Positions 35,094 through 45,627 of a stretch of 64,000 nucleotides of DNA are shown one piece after another. Every line of letters starts with the position of its first letter. The first letter of the stretch is position 1. The notes below the pieces were generated by a model. That model saw only the letters and a program-made list of their open reading frames with translations, was not told the origin of the DNA and made no database searches. The stretch comes from Salvia splendens (Eukaryota > Streptophyta > Magnoliopsida > Lamiales > Lamiaceae). The translations under genes were made by a program, and so were the position numbers. The stretch covers positions 4,900,501-4,964,500 of the forward strand of contig NC_056034.1 of NCBI RefSeq assembly GCF_004379255.2, written 5' to 3'.

Positions 35094-35405
35094 CCTCGGT
35101 CTTATGAAGTAAACTTCTTTGACCGGACTTGGGCCTTGGTCTTATGAAGTAAACTTCTTTGACCGGACTTGGTCCTTGGTCTGATGAAATAAACATCTTT
35201 GACCGGACTCGTCTTTGGTCTGATGAAATAAACATCTTTGACCGGACTCGTCTTTGGTCTGATGAAATAAACATCTTTGACCGGACTCGTCTTTGGTCTG
35301 ATGAAATAAACATCTTTGACCGGACTCGTCTTTGATCTGATGAAATAAACATCTTTGACCGGACTCGTCTTTGGTCTGATGAAATAAACATCTTTGACCG
35401 GACTT
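35094..35405. repeat. 39-bp minisatellite, about eight copies
   Basis: The unit runs TTGGTCTGATGAAATAAACA then TCTTTGACCGGACTCGTCT. The middle copies are almost identical; the outer ones diverge (CTTATGAAGTAAACTTC). It lies in the noncoding 3' part of the Tat element. Because 39 is a multiple of three, it gives a spurious repetitive frame on the minus strand. Confidence 0.92.
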
Positions 35406-35635
35406 GGTTTGTGTTCTAATTTGGCGATTTTTGTCGCCGGGATCGAACTTTCCCTTGTCCTAATTCGGCGAGTTTTATCGCGTGGATCGGACTTTCCCTG
35501 TTAACCGAAGTGGTCTTATGCAGTAAACCTCTTTGACTAGACATGGTCGTCCCCGGTCTTATGAGGTAAACTTCTTTGACCGAACTTGGTCGTCCTAATT
35601 CGGCGAGGTTTATCGCGTGGATCGGACTTTCCCTT

Positions 35636-35805
35636 ATTGCAGTTCGTTTCAGACGAAGTGCTTGTTAAGCTGAATCGCGGTCTTGTATCCTCCTTGGAAG
35701 CTTGGACTCACAATCGTTGGCTTATTGCAGTTCGTTTCAGACGGACTGCTTGTTAAGCTGAATTGTGGTCCTATATCCTCCGTAGAAGCTTGGACTCACA
35801 ATAGT
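35636..35805. repeat. 88-bp tandem duplication
   Basis: ATTGCAGTTCGTTTCAGACG starts copies at 35,636 and 35,724; each ends with a CTTGGACTCACAAT box. Noncoding part of the Tat element, between the antisense genes and pol. Confidence 0.85.
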
Positions 35806-36054
35806 CTTTAATAATCGATCTAAAAAGGAGATCAGTCTTTAAAGAACGATATACCTTGGTACCATTTGTAAGAGACGACAAGCACATAGAGACAAAACAC
35901 ATAGAGAAAAAATGAAAAGGACGAAGGAAAAAAACTTTAAACCCTTTTTTTTAAAAAACGACAAGTAAAAGGTACAAGTAAAAAACAAACAAATAAAAAC
36001 ACATACCCCTATGACCGAACTAGACACGAGACGGACTGACCGGACTTTTGTCTC

Positions 36055-39000
36055 TTACAAGTGGAACTTCTTGAGGTTGGAGACGTGCCATGTTCGGGGT
36101 ACTTGTTCTCCTGACATGTGAGTCAATTTATAAGACCCTTTGCCGAGGACTTCTGACACCCGATATGGACCCTCCCATGTGGGTTCGAGTTTGCCCAGCT
36201 TTTCTGCTCGGCTTACTTCGTTGTTTCTCAAGACGAGATCTCCCACTTGAAATTGAAGCTTTTTTACCCTTTGGTTATAATACCGGGCTACTTGCTCCTT
36301 ATACTTGGCTGCTTTTATGCACGCCAATTCTCTTCTTTCTTCGGCGAGATCTAGTTCTGCTCTCAGTCCGTCGTCATTCATTTCTGAGGAGAAATTTAGA
36401 GTTCGGGGACTGGGTACGCCGATCTCCACTGGAATTACGGCTTCAGTGCCGTACACCAGACTATACGGAGTTTCACCGTTGGAGGTTTTGGGTGTAGCTC
36501 GGTAGGACCATAGGACTTGAGGGAGATTTTCTACCCATTGTCCTTTGGCTTGTTCTAACCGAGCTTTTAACCCTTTCACCAGAATCCGGTTCGTTACTTT
36601 CGTTTGTCCGTTTGCTTGGGGATGGGAGACCGAAGTGAACCGCTGTTGAATGTCCAGCTCTTGGCACCAATTCTTGAACGTCTTGTCGGTGAACTGAGTC
36701 CCATTATCCGAGATGAGGATGTGGGGTATGCCAAATCGGCACACTATGTTCTTCCAGACGAAGTCCAATGCCTTTGAGCTCGTTATTGTAGCTAATGGTT
36801 CAGCCTCCACCCACTTCGTGAAGTAGTCCACGGCAACGATAAGGAATTTCATTTGCCGAGGAGCTTGAGGAAGTGGTCCCACTATGTCTATGCCCCATTG
36901 CATGAAAGGCCAAGGGCTTTGCATAGTGTATAGATCGGTCTGCGGCATCCTTGGGACATTTGCATGAATTTGGCACTTCGTACACTTCTTGACGAGCTGC
37001 ACTGCCTCTTGTACCATGGTTGGCCAATAATATCCCCATCTCAGAACTTTTTTAGCTAAAGCTCTGGCTCCGATGTGGCTACCGCACGATCCTTCATGAA
37101 CTTCTCTGAGGATGTAGTCCGTCTCTTCTGGTCCTACGCACCGCAATAACGGCTGGAGGTAAGACTTTCTAAAGAGGACTCCTTCATGAAGTTCGTACCG
37201 AAGAGCTCGGCACGTGATCTTCCGAGCTTCTCTCTTATCCTCGGGCAATTGTCCTTGATCCTGATACTGCAAGATCGGCGTCATCCAGTTCGGCGAGCTG
37301 GATACTGAATGTACCTCGGCTTCATCAATGCTTCGATGCATTAATTCTTCCGCCTTTGAGCTCGGATCTGAGGCCAATTTACTTAAGGCATCTGCTCGGC
37401 TATTTTCCGCTCTGGGAATGCGGATTATCCGAAAATAGGAGAAACTTCGGCTGATGCTTTGCGCTTTGTCCAAATACTTCTTCATTCTCTCGTCACGAGC
37501 TTCACTTGTACCCAACATGTGATTTACTATGACTTGTGAATCACAATGGACTTTGAGAGATTTGACGAGCAGACTTTGCGCTAACTGGAGTCCGGCCAGG
37601 AGGGCTTCGTACTCGGCTTCATTATTAGTAGTGGGGAGTAGGAAACGAAGTGAGTAGGTTACCTCGTGTCCGTCGGGAGCGACAAGTAAAATACCAGCTC
37701 CACTTCCCATCTTGTTTGAAGCTCCATCTACGAATCCGCTCCAGCAGTCCGGCGGCTCTACTTCGGATTCCAAGGGCTGTGCTAGTTCGGCATTGGCAGA
37801 ATTCTTCTGTTCGGCAATAACGGGAATTGCTTGATCGAACTTCGCTTCTGCAAGAAAATCCGCCAAGGCTTGTCCCTTGATGGCTTTCCGAGGTAGATAT
37901 TCAATTGTGTGCTCTCCCAACTCTATAGCCCACTTGGCGATTCTGCCTGATGCTTCTGGTTTGGTCAACACTTGCCGAAGTGGCAGATCAGTTAAGACGC
38001 ATACCTTGTGAGCATAGAAGTATGGCCGCAGTCTCCTTGCTGCATTTACTAATGCTAGAGCAATCTTTTCCAGAGGTTGATACCTGGTTTCTGGACCTCT
38101 TAATGCTCGGCTTGTAAAATAGATGGGAAGCTGCTTTAGGCCTTCTTCTCGTACAAGCACCGCGCTGATGGTTTGATCCGATGCCGCTAAGTATAAGAAT
38201 ATTACTTCGGCTTCGGTTGGAGCAGAGAGAATAGGAAGCTCGGCTAGATAACTTTTGAGCTCGTCAAAGGCCCTTTTCTGCTCGGCTCCCCACTCGAACT
38301 TTGGTGCCTTTTTCAACACCTTGAAGAACGGCAGTTGCTTTTCGGCTGCTTGGGAAAAGAATCGATTCAGTGCGGCTAGACATCCGGTTAGCCTTTGCAC
38401 GTCATGTATGGACTTCGGCATTGCCATGTTCTGAACGACTTGAACTTTTGAGGGGTTTGCCTTGAGTCCGTCCTTTGAAACCCAACAACCCAGAAACTTT
38501 CCCGAATCTACCAAAAAGGTACACTTTTGGGGATTAAGTTTGAGGTTGGCTTTCTTGAGCACGTTGAGAGTGGACTTGAGGTTGTGCTCGTACTCCGAAG
38601 TGCTTTTGCTTTTGACGACTATATCGTCAACATATACTTCGACCTCCTTTCCAATCAGGTGCCGAAAAAGCTTGTCTACCATCCTTTGATAAGTGGCTCC
38701 GGCATTCTTTAAACCGAATGGCATCTTTTTATAAGCGAAAATGCCGAAATCAGTAATGAAGGCCGTTTTTGAAGCGTCAATCTCATCCATTAAAACCTGA
38801 TGGTATCCTTTGTATAGATCAAGAAAACAAAAAATTTCAAAGCCTATCAGAGCTTCTACTTTTTTATCTATGTTCGGAAGGGGATAGCAATCTTTGGGAC
38901 AGTGCTTATTTAGATCGGTGAAATCTATGCACATCCGCCATCCTCCTTCCTTTTTCTTGATCATGACAGGATTGGCCACCCACGAAGGATACTTCACTTC

Positions 39001-39318
39001 GAATAACACATCCGCCTTCAATAATTGACGGACTTTGTCATGGATGACTTGACTTCGTTCTGCCGCAAAGAGCCTTTGCTTCTGTTTTATCGGCCGGACC
39101 GAAGGATCAATATTTAAACGATGAGTGATTACCTCGGGGGGCACTCCGGTCATGTCCAACGGAGACCATGCAAAGACGTCTTTGCACTCCTTGAGGAGCT
39201 GGATGGTTTTTTCCCGAAGTAGAGGCGTTCCCGCGAAGCCGATCTTAACCGTTCTGGATGGATCGTCTTCGTACAGCTGAACTGTCATCGAATTCGGCTC
39301 CGGTATGACTTCGGTCAT
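36055..39318 (-). CDS. pol: Tat-type pol: RT, RNase H, archaeal-type RNase H, integrase
   Basis: This is an uninterrupted 1,087-residue frame. RT spans about 107-285 with the YVDD box at 229-232; the gypsy RNase H follows around 370-490 (FLYLAASDQ). A second, archaeal-type RNase H starts near 530 (FVDGASNKMGSGAG, then EAEYEALLAGL and ADALSKL). The integrase has the H-H-C-C zinc region (HIGARALAKK, CTKCQ), a core with WGIDIVGPLP and DNGTQF, and a C-terminal VGDLVLR/YKL region. In the integrase core the third catalytic acidic residue is replaced: the motif reads HPQANGQTKVTNR, with AAA (Lys, residue 907) at 36,600-36,598 where family members have Glu. RT looks intact, but strand transfer should fail. 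Confidence 0.93.
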   Translation of the reverse strand: MTEVIPEPNSMTVQLYEDDPSRTVKIGFAGTPLLREKTIQLLKECKDVFAWSPLDMTGVPPEVITHRLNIDPSVRPIKQKQRLFAAERSQVIHDKVRQLLKADVLFEVKYPSWVANPVMIKKKEGGWRMCIDFTDLNKHCPKDCYPLPNIDKKVEALIGFEIFCFLDLYKGYHQVLMDEIDASKTAFITDFGIFAYKKMPFGLKNAGATYQRMVDKLFRHLIGKEVEVYVDDIVVKSKSTSEYEHNLKSTLNVLKKANLKLNPQKCTFLVDSGKFLGCWVSKDGLKANPSKVQVVQNMAMPKSIHDVQRLTGCLAALNRFFSQAAEKQLPFFKVLKKAPKFEWGAEQKRAFDELKSYLAELPILSAPTEAEVIFLYLAASDQTISAVLVREEGLKQLPIYFTSRALRGPETRYQPLEKIALALVNAARRLRPYFYAHKVCVLTDLPLRQVLTKPEASGRIAKWAIELGEHTIEYLPRKAIKGQALADFLAEAKFDQAIPVIAEQKNSANAELAQPLESEVEPPDCWSGFVDGASNKMGSGAGILLVAPDGHEVTYSLRFLLPTTNNEAEYEALLAGLQLAQSLLVKSLKVHCDSQVIVNHMLGTSEARDERMKKYLDKAQSISRSFSYFRIIRIPRAENSRADALSKLASDPSSKAEELMHRSIDEAEVHSVSSSPNWMTPILQYQDQGQLPEDKREARKITCRALRYELHEGVLFRKSYLQPLLRCVGPEETDYILREVHEGSCGSHIGARALAKKVLRWGYYWPTMVQEAVQLVKKCTKCQIHANVPRMPQTDLYTMQSPWPFMQWGIDIVGPLPQAPRQMKFLIVAVDYFTKWVEAEPLATITSSKALDFVWKNIVCRFGIPHILISDNGTQFTDKTFKNWCQELDIQQRFTSVSHPQANGQTKVTNRILVKGLKARLEQAKGQWVENLPQVLWSYRATPKTSNGETPYSLVYGTEAVIPVEIGVPSPRTLNFSSEMNDDGLRAELDLAEERRELACIKAAKYKEQVARYYNQRVKKLQFQVGDLVLRNNEVSRAEKLGKLEPTWEGPYRVSEVLGKGSYKLTHMSGEQVPRTWHVSNLKKFHL

Positions 39319-39345
39319 TGCCTCTAACTCCGGCTGCTGTGATTG

Positions 39346-41460
39346 CTATGCTTGGTGGTGCCGATCTGACTGCTCGGCACTTCTAAGCGCAATTTGCAGA
39401 CACTCCTTTGCTCTCTTTTGGTCACCTCGGATGACCGCTATCCCTCCTTTAGTAGGGATCTTGATGGTGAGGTGATAAGTGGAGCAAATGGCCCGAACTG
39501 TGTTGAGCCAGTCTCTTCCCAGGATGACGTTGTACGGGGACCGAGCTTTCACCACGAAAAACTCAATCATCGTACTGGAGCTAGTAGGCGCTTTCCCCAC
39601 CGTGATCGGAAGGCTGATAATACCTTCAGGGCGGGTGTCCTCCTGGGCGAAGCTCTTCAGGGGAAGCGGAGCCGGGCTGAGCCGAGCTGGGTCCACTTCT
39701 AGTTTGTCGAAGCACTCTTTAAAAAGAATGCTGACTGACGCTCCTGTATCCACAAACACCCTGTGGATCAGTTTGTTTGCCACTCCGGCTTGGATGACAA
39801 TGGCGTCTTGGTGAGGAGAGATGGCCGGGACGGGATCAGCATCCGAGAACGTAATCACTTCGTCCTGCTTCAGCCTTTTATGCGTTGGCTCTTCTCGATT
39901 GGAGCCTCTGCGCTCTGACTTCAGGGACGACTTGGTCTTCCCGGCAGGGAGAGCGTCAATAGTCAGGATTACTCCATCATATTGCGGCTCGTCATCGTCT
40001 TCGGGATCCGGCTGCCTTTTCGGATCCTGAGGAGCGCAGTTCGCACCTCTCTGCTTCTTATTCTTCTTTGACTGCTTGCTTTGGTATTTTTTCAATGTCC
40101 CTGCCCTCACAAGAACATCGATACCTGCAGCCAAGTTTCTGCACTCCTCGGTATCGTGACCGTGGTCTTGATGGTAGGAGCAGTAGTTATCCTGGGGTCG
40201 GCGCGCGGCAGATTTCGTCATCCGCTTTGGCTTTTCGAACAGGTCAGAGTGTAGTTCGAAAATTTCCGCTCTCGGCTTGTTCAGCGGTACGAACTGAGCG
40301 AGCGGCTTCTCGGGATTGAGACGGGGTCCCAATCTGTCTTGCACCGGAGTCCTTTGAATCCTTTCAAAAGGAGTTCGGCGAGGATGTCCCTGATCGCCAA
40401 AAGGAGTTCGGCGAGGATGTCCCTGATCGCTATGATCGGGCTTCCTCCTGTCTCCTCGGGACGATGAGCTGTCTAACGACCGTTTGCGACGGTCTGCCTC
40501 ATCGGCCCGGGAGTACTGGTCCGCAATGTCCCACATTTCCTGAGCTGTCTGCGGACCGCACTCAACGAGCTTCCTGTAGAGAGCTCCGGGCAGGATTCCA
40601 TTTTGGAATGCCGAGATGACAAGCAGATCGTTGAGATCGTCTACTTGCAGGCATTCCTTGTGGAATCTTGTCATAAAGTCGCTGATTTTTTCGTCGCGAC
40701 CTTGACGAATGGAAAGCAGCTGAGCCGAAGTGATTCGGGCTTCCGCTTTCTGAAAGAACCTCCTGTGGAAGGCATCCATTAGATCTCGGTAAGATCTGAT
40801 GCTGCCCTGGGGGAGGCTATCGAACCACCTTCTCGCGTTCCCGATGAGCAGCTCGGGAAACAGCTTGCACATGTGGACCTCGTTGAGACCCTGGTTCGCC
40901 ATGTTATACTGATAGCGCCCCAAGAAATCGTGAGGGTCCACGAGCCCGGCGTAAGTCATCGACGGAGTTCGGTAGTTCTGTGGTAGGGGAGTTCGGGTGA
41001 TGTCGTCCGAGAACGGAGTCTTCAGTGCTCCGTACACGGCGAATCCGATATCTCGTCGGTATGGAGGAGATTGAGTTCTCCTGTGATTCCGGTACCGAGG
41101 AAGAGCAGGAATATGTCGGGGTTGAGGATTCTTCTTCCTGGAAGACACGGCACTACTGCGGTAGTGACTTTCATGTCTGGATGAGGAAGGAGAATCCTCC
41201 GCTTTCGTCTTCGGCTCTTGGCTCTTTTGCAGGAAGGCTAAGAACTCATCCTGCTTCTCAGCCAAGAACAGCTTGACAGCCTCATTCAAATCAGGCTGCT
41301 GGGAAGACTCAGTGGGACGATTTTTGGAGCGGCCTGTTCCTTCGCCATGAGAACTGGTGGTGGATTTATCCCTAGGCTGTTTTCCAGACCTATGAGATGG
41401 ATTGGCTTCCTCCTGGTTCTCACGGGCAGGAATACGGGTACTCTGCGATCTGGTATGCAT
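39346..41460 (-). CDS. gag: Tat-type gag-protease
   Basis: 704 residues, ending 27 bp before pol, which lies in its own frame downstream. A charged N-terminus is followed by a capsid-type retrotransposon gag domain (about 160-290: LFPELLIGNARRWFDSLPQG, AFHRRFFQKAEA), an Arg/Pro-rich repeat RRTPFGDQGHPRRTPFE, a zinc-knuckle-like YCSYHQDHGHDTEECRNL, and an aspartic protease with VFVDTGASVSILF near 575 and VILGRDWL near 650. The frame is open, consistent with recent activity. The upstream leader is cut off at 41,507. Confidence 0.92.
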   Translation of the reverse strand: MHTRSQSTRIPARENQEEANPSHRSGKQPRDKSTTSSHGEGTGRSKNRPTESSQQPDLNEAVKLFLAEKQDEFLAFLQKSQEPKTKAEDSPSSSRHESHYRSSAVSSRKKNPQPRHIPALPRYRNHRRTQSPPYRRDIGFAVYGALKTPFSDDITRTPLPQNYRTPSMTYAGLVDPHDFLGRYQYNMANQGLNEVHMCKLFPELLIGNARRWFDSLPQGSIRSYRDLMDAFHRRFFQKAEARITSAQLLSIRQGRDEKISDFMTRFHKECLQVDDLNDLLVISAFQNGILPGALYRKLVECGPQTAQEMWDIADQYSRADEADRRKRSLDSSSSRGDRRKPDHSDQGHPRRTPFGDQGHPRRTPFERIQRTPVQDRLGPRLNPEKPLAQFVPLNKPRAEIFELHSDLFEKPKRMTKSAARRPQDNYCSYHQDHGHDTEECRNLAAGIDVLVRAGTLKKYQSKQSKKNKKQRGANCAPQDPKRQPDPEDDDEPQYDGVILTIDALPAGKTKSSLKSERRGSNREEPTHKRLKQDEVITFSDADPVPAISPHQDAIVIQAGVANKLIHRVFVDTGASVSILFKECFDKLEVDPARLSPAPLPLKSFAQEDTRPEGIISLPITVGKAPTSSSTMIEFFVVKARSPYNVILGRDWLNTVRAICSTYHLTIKIPTKGGIAVIRGDQKRAKECLQIALRSAEQSDRHHQA

Positions 41461-41507
41461 TTTTTGGGTGGAAAAAAATGGATCAAAAATGGATCAAAAA
41501 TTCGCTT

Positions 41508-43863
41508 TATAATAAATTAAACATATTAAAAATATTCATATTGCATTACTTTCATGTCAAGGAAACAAAGTCATACTACAACTCTTTGTGATAGTACTAT
41601 TTGAAATTTTATAGGTAAAACCTTTTTTCTTGTTATATACTTATATTACTATATACGAAAATTTTTTAAAATAAAAATTATGACTATAAATTATATTTTG
41701 TTAGTATAATAAAGTACTCCTATAATTTTTTTTATCTTTTTATTAGCATATAGAAATTCAAGATTTTAAAACAATAAAAATAGAAAATAAAAAAGATAGT
41801 ATTTTTTGAAATTTTATGGGTTAACTTTTTTCTTGTTATATACTTATATAGTACTACTATATACGAAAAAATTTGAGATTTTAAAACAATAAAAATCAAA
41901 AATCAAAAAAACAAAAAGGAAATATTCGTATCTTATTTCAAATACTAGAATAGTATAAAGGTTGCCAAAAAGTTTAATTCTGTCAAACTTCAATAATAGC
42001 TAGTACATAACACAATTCTCACTTCCATAATTAATATTATTAGGAGAGTTTCCATAAAATGAGCAAAATGCAAATGGATGTTTACTCCTCTCTTATTGTT
42101 CCTCAATTTATAAAATATATGTGTTCAATTCATATGGCATGTGGGTCTATTTATTTTCATTTGTCAAGAAGTTAATGGTAAGATACACCACGTCATTATG
42201 CCAACATGGTATGGAGGGATCATGTAATTTTTACTCGTAATTTTCACCTACAACGTATGCGGGTTCCACCGGCTGGCGATTATATAAGAAGCTAATTTGA
42301 TTGGATGGAAGTATGAAACACGCATTCACTCAAATTTATCACTTGTTTTATAATGAGATCCAAAATATTAAGTATATTAAATACTAAAAATATCATTAGA
42401 CAAATATATCCAAAATATTAAGTATATTAAATACTAAAAATGCAACGTAATTAAATAAGATGCACTTTCTCACATTGACTACTCCATTTACTTTGCTCAC
42501 ACGCCATTTTCATGGCAACGAATTGAGGTCATAAAATTGAAAGCAGGGAAGTTGAAATCCAGAAAAGAAAAGAAAAGAAAAAAAAAACAAAGATTTTCTG
42601 TTCACGTCACGAAAAGCATTTCTTCAACAGTTAAAAATCCCCAATTGGATCAAAAGGAATTATTCCATTGGTGCGCTATGATTCTATTGAAACAGCTCCT
42701 TCTCTTGTCCTTCGTTTTGCCGTTCGCTTTCCCTCACGACGCTGAACCATCTCTGATCGTCCAAATCAACCAGCCACAGCTGGATAAACTCGACGCCCAA
42801 GCACATTGTACGAGCTGGAGGGTGGCTGTGGAGGCCAACAATCTGACCCCTTGGAAGACGGTTCCGGAAGAGTGCCGTGATTATGTGATGCAATATATGA
42901 GAGGGAGAGGGTACCTCCTCGATCTCCAGAGGGTCGCCGATGAGGCTGTATTGTATGCCAGAAGTGTTAAGTTGAACGGGGATGGGAAATTCGCCTGGGT
43001 TTTTGATGTGGATGAGACTCTGCTTTCGAATCTCCCCTATTATGCTCAACATGGTTACGGGTATGTGTCGCTGTCAATTACTCTTCATAACTTTATTAAA
43101 CATTAGAATGTGATTCTGAATTATGATTATTGGTGTAGGTCGGAGATATTTGACGGTGGGAAATTTGATGAGTGGGTTGAGATGGGGAGGGCGCCGGCTA
43201 TAGAGTCTAGTTTGAAGGTGTACGAAGAGGTATTGAATTTGGGATTTAAGGTCATTTTGTTGACTGGTCGAAGCGAGAGGTATAGGGGTGTTACGGTTGA
43301 GAATTTGTTCCAATCTGGATTCCGGGATTGGGGCATGCTCATTCTCAGGTTATTCCTTCCCTTCTATTTCAATGTCTCTGTATTTATGGATTATCTTGTA
43401 ATTGTGTGAAAATGATTTTGAGCTTGAATAAGATGATTTAGCAAATATTTTGATGTTCATGATAAGGATTTCTACAATGTGAGTGAAGCAAGATAACCAA
43501 ATTGTAGAAGTAATCAAGGGTTTAAGGATATCCCAAGTTTCTGATTAGATAGTCTATACTGTTTTTATCTATCTATGCTAATCCACTATAGTAAACGCCC
43601 CAAAATGCACTCAGCCATTTTCATGATCTGTTGCTTTATGGTTTTGCTGCATTCCTATGGAAGATTTGAGGACTATTAAGAAAACAACAATTTGGTTTCA
43701 TGTTTTCATCTGCTTAATTGTTTATCTGGTTGATAACGAATCATAGCATGTGAGTGTGAGTAGTGCCTATGTAAGATTAATGGCACCATCTGCCTAATCC
43801 TAATGCTGGGAATCCCCATGAATCCGTGATGGAAATGCAGATGCATCCTCGTAGATTGATTTA
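41508..43863 (+). repeat. right copy of 2,356-bp duplication
   Basis: Begins in the middle of the foldback loop (its left arm is absent here) directly against the truncated Tat element. It ends at the position that corresponds to the Tat insertion site and continues without interruption into intron 2. It represents the empty-site state of the locus. Confidence 0.95.
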
Positions 43864-44419
43864 CAATCACCAAATGTACACTTAGGCTGCTATAACATTT
43901 GTGGATGCAGTATAATAGTCTCTGAATAGATTATGATTACACGAGGGAGGCATAGTCATCGATATCTTATGTCAGATGAATTAAGTGAGGGAGATATAGT
44001 CATCGATATCTGCTGTTAGATGAATTAAGTGAGGGAGACAGAGACATCGATATCTGCTGTTAGATGAATTAAGTGAGGGAGACAGAGACATCGATATATG
44101 CAGTTAGATGATAACTGTTCTTGATTGAATTTATGGAACTTAATTCTTTAAAAAGATATATCCAAATGGTGATGCTTCAGTGTTTAAGTTCATGGAACTT
44201 GGTTAAAACATGTGAAAAATTAAACAACATTTACTACACAGGTCGTCGGAGGATCATGGAAAGACAGCAATGGTGTACAAGTCGGAGAAGAGGAGAGAGG
44301 TGGAGCAGGAAGGTTACGAAATAGTGGGAAACTCTGGAGACCAGTGGAGTGATTTGTTGGGGTCTTCCATGTCCATACGTTCTTTCAAGCTTCCAAATCC
44401 CATGTATTACATTCCTTGA
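42678..44419 (+). CDS. secreted HAD-type acid phosphatase (subfamily IIIB, VSP-like)
   Basis: Three exons (42,678-43,060; 43,139-43,348; 44,242-44,419, TGA) join at GT-AG sites into 256 residues, the usual length for plant acid phosphatase 1 / vegetative storage protein-like enzymes. A hydrophobic signal peptide (about 1-18, LLLLSFVLPFAF) starts at the chosen ATG; an upstream in-frame ATG at 42,537 would hide it behind a Lys-rich extension. HAD motif I is FDVDET (109-114, Asp nucleophile at 110), motif II LLTGR (168-172); exon 3 holds VYKSEKR and GNSGDQWSDLLG (motif III/IV region), ending NPMYYIP. Expected role: hydrolysis of phosphate monoesters in the secretory path, wall or vacuole; some relatives are mainly storage proteins. 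The whole upstream region and exons 1-2 are duplicated at 28,673-31,028. Confidence 0.93.
43943..44112. repeat. 44-bp tandem repeat in acid phosphatase intron 2
   Basis: Four copies starting at 43,943, 43,987, 44,031 and 44,075 with the core CATCGATATCTGCTGTTAGA. The middle copies are almost identical. It lies 130 bp before exon 3. Confidence 0.9.
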
Positions 44420-45627
44420 TCTATTCTTTTACCATTCAATAATATCTGTAACTTGCTTGTAAATCTATTGTTTGTCAAATTTGAATGATGTACAGGAAGA
44501 TCTGGGAACTAAAACATTAAGTGTTATATATGTTGGTTTGTTTAGCTACTATATGTGCGTTGATATTTGAATTGTAAATACTAGAAGCTTACTTAGAGCG
44601 ATAATCCAAGTAGATTTAGTTGAATAAGATTGGATAAGTGCAAGAAATGGCCAATTTCCACTACCAATCATGATTAAACACAGCCATCCATAAAATACTT
44701 GAAGCATGGAACAAAGAGTGACCTGGTGTCAAAATATTTAATGATTTGAGTCATGATTGAAAAACAAGCTAATACAGAAGAAGCCAAAAAAGAGGGGTTG
44801 AAATATTGAATGATTGGTTTCAATATTGCTGAATCCTTCTTATCTATCTTGGTGTTTGTACACAAGTCCTTCACGGTCTAACACAAAAGCCTAAGAGACT
44901 GTCCAATAGGAACCTTAACAATAAGATAATCTAGCAAAGCTATAAGCAGATCAAACAAAGAAAATAAGAGGAAAGTATAGGTATGCAACGTATAACTTAG
45001 GATCACTACAACCAATTAATCCTTACACACAATAATTTGGAATATTTTTTTTAAATAATCCCGTTTCAAAAATCACGCACAGGAACATTTTGCAAAACCA
45101 AATATAGAATTTATAATATACTATAATAATCCATAACATAGATGATTTTTGTAAAATGTGTTTAAAAAATGCTTAATGGAATTAATTATCAGCCCAAATA
45201 AATTACTCCACCTGATAAGAACAAACTGTCCAAGCCCAATTTCAGCAATTTGTGCTTGGGCCTAGCCGGATAAATACACCTACACACAACTCAAGTCGCT
45301 TCTTTAAATATTTCATGCACATAGTTAACACTTAAGCAATCTTCTGACATGGTATTACTACTCCTATTAATTTAGTGGCCCAAGCAAGGTGCTAGTTTTA
45401 ACATCTCAATCCAAATATTTTGAGCCCAAATACATTTTTTGAACCCGACATAATCAGTTTATACATATCCTTACCCAAATTCTAAAGCCATAGTCCCAGA
45501 CTCATTCATTAGCTACTCCTTTCTTAAATTTTATGCCCCAACAAATGAGTCAAATAACATGGGATGGATGGAAGTAGTAGTTTGTTTTAATATCCCAATA
45601 TCATCCAACCATTATGACAACATTTAA
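44420..45627. other. spacer downstream of acid phosphatase
   Basis: Probable 3' UTR for the first 100-150 bp (AATAATATCTG context near 44,438), then AT-rich sequence without a recognised gene. Confidence 0.5.

Larger units (their letters stand above)
31029..41507 (-). mobile_element. Tat-lineage Ty3/gypsy retrotransposon, 5' end missing
   Basis: Read on the minus strand: gag-protease (41,460-39,346), pol (39,318-36,055), a noncoding 3' region, antisense genes (32,110-34,956), a polypurine tract (GGGGGGGGTAG at about 31,769-31,759) and a 3' LTR (31,758-31,029). The double RNase H (an RNH of gypsy type plus an archaeal-type one) and opposite-strand frames mark the Tat group (Retand/Ogre relatives). 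There is no 5' LTR, primer site or right target duplication. Sequence passes straight from 47 bp upstream of the gag ATG into duplicated host DNA at 41,508. Confidence 0.9.

Noticed and set aside
34876..35391. 171-codon minus-strand frame with a repeated 13-residue unit
   Set aside because: The 39-bp minisatellite is a multiple of three and stays open by chance; no start context or motif supports a gene.
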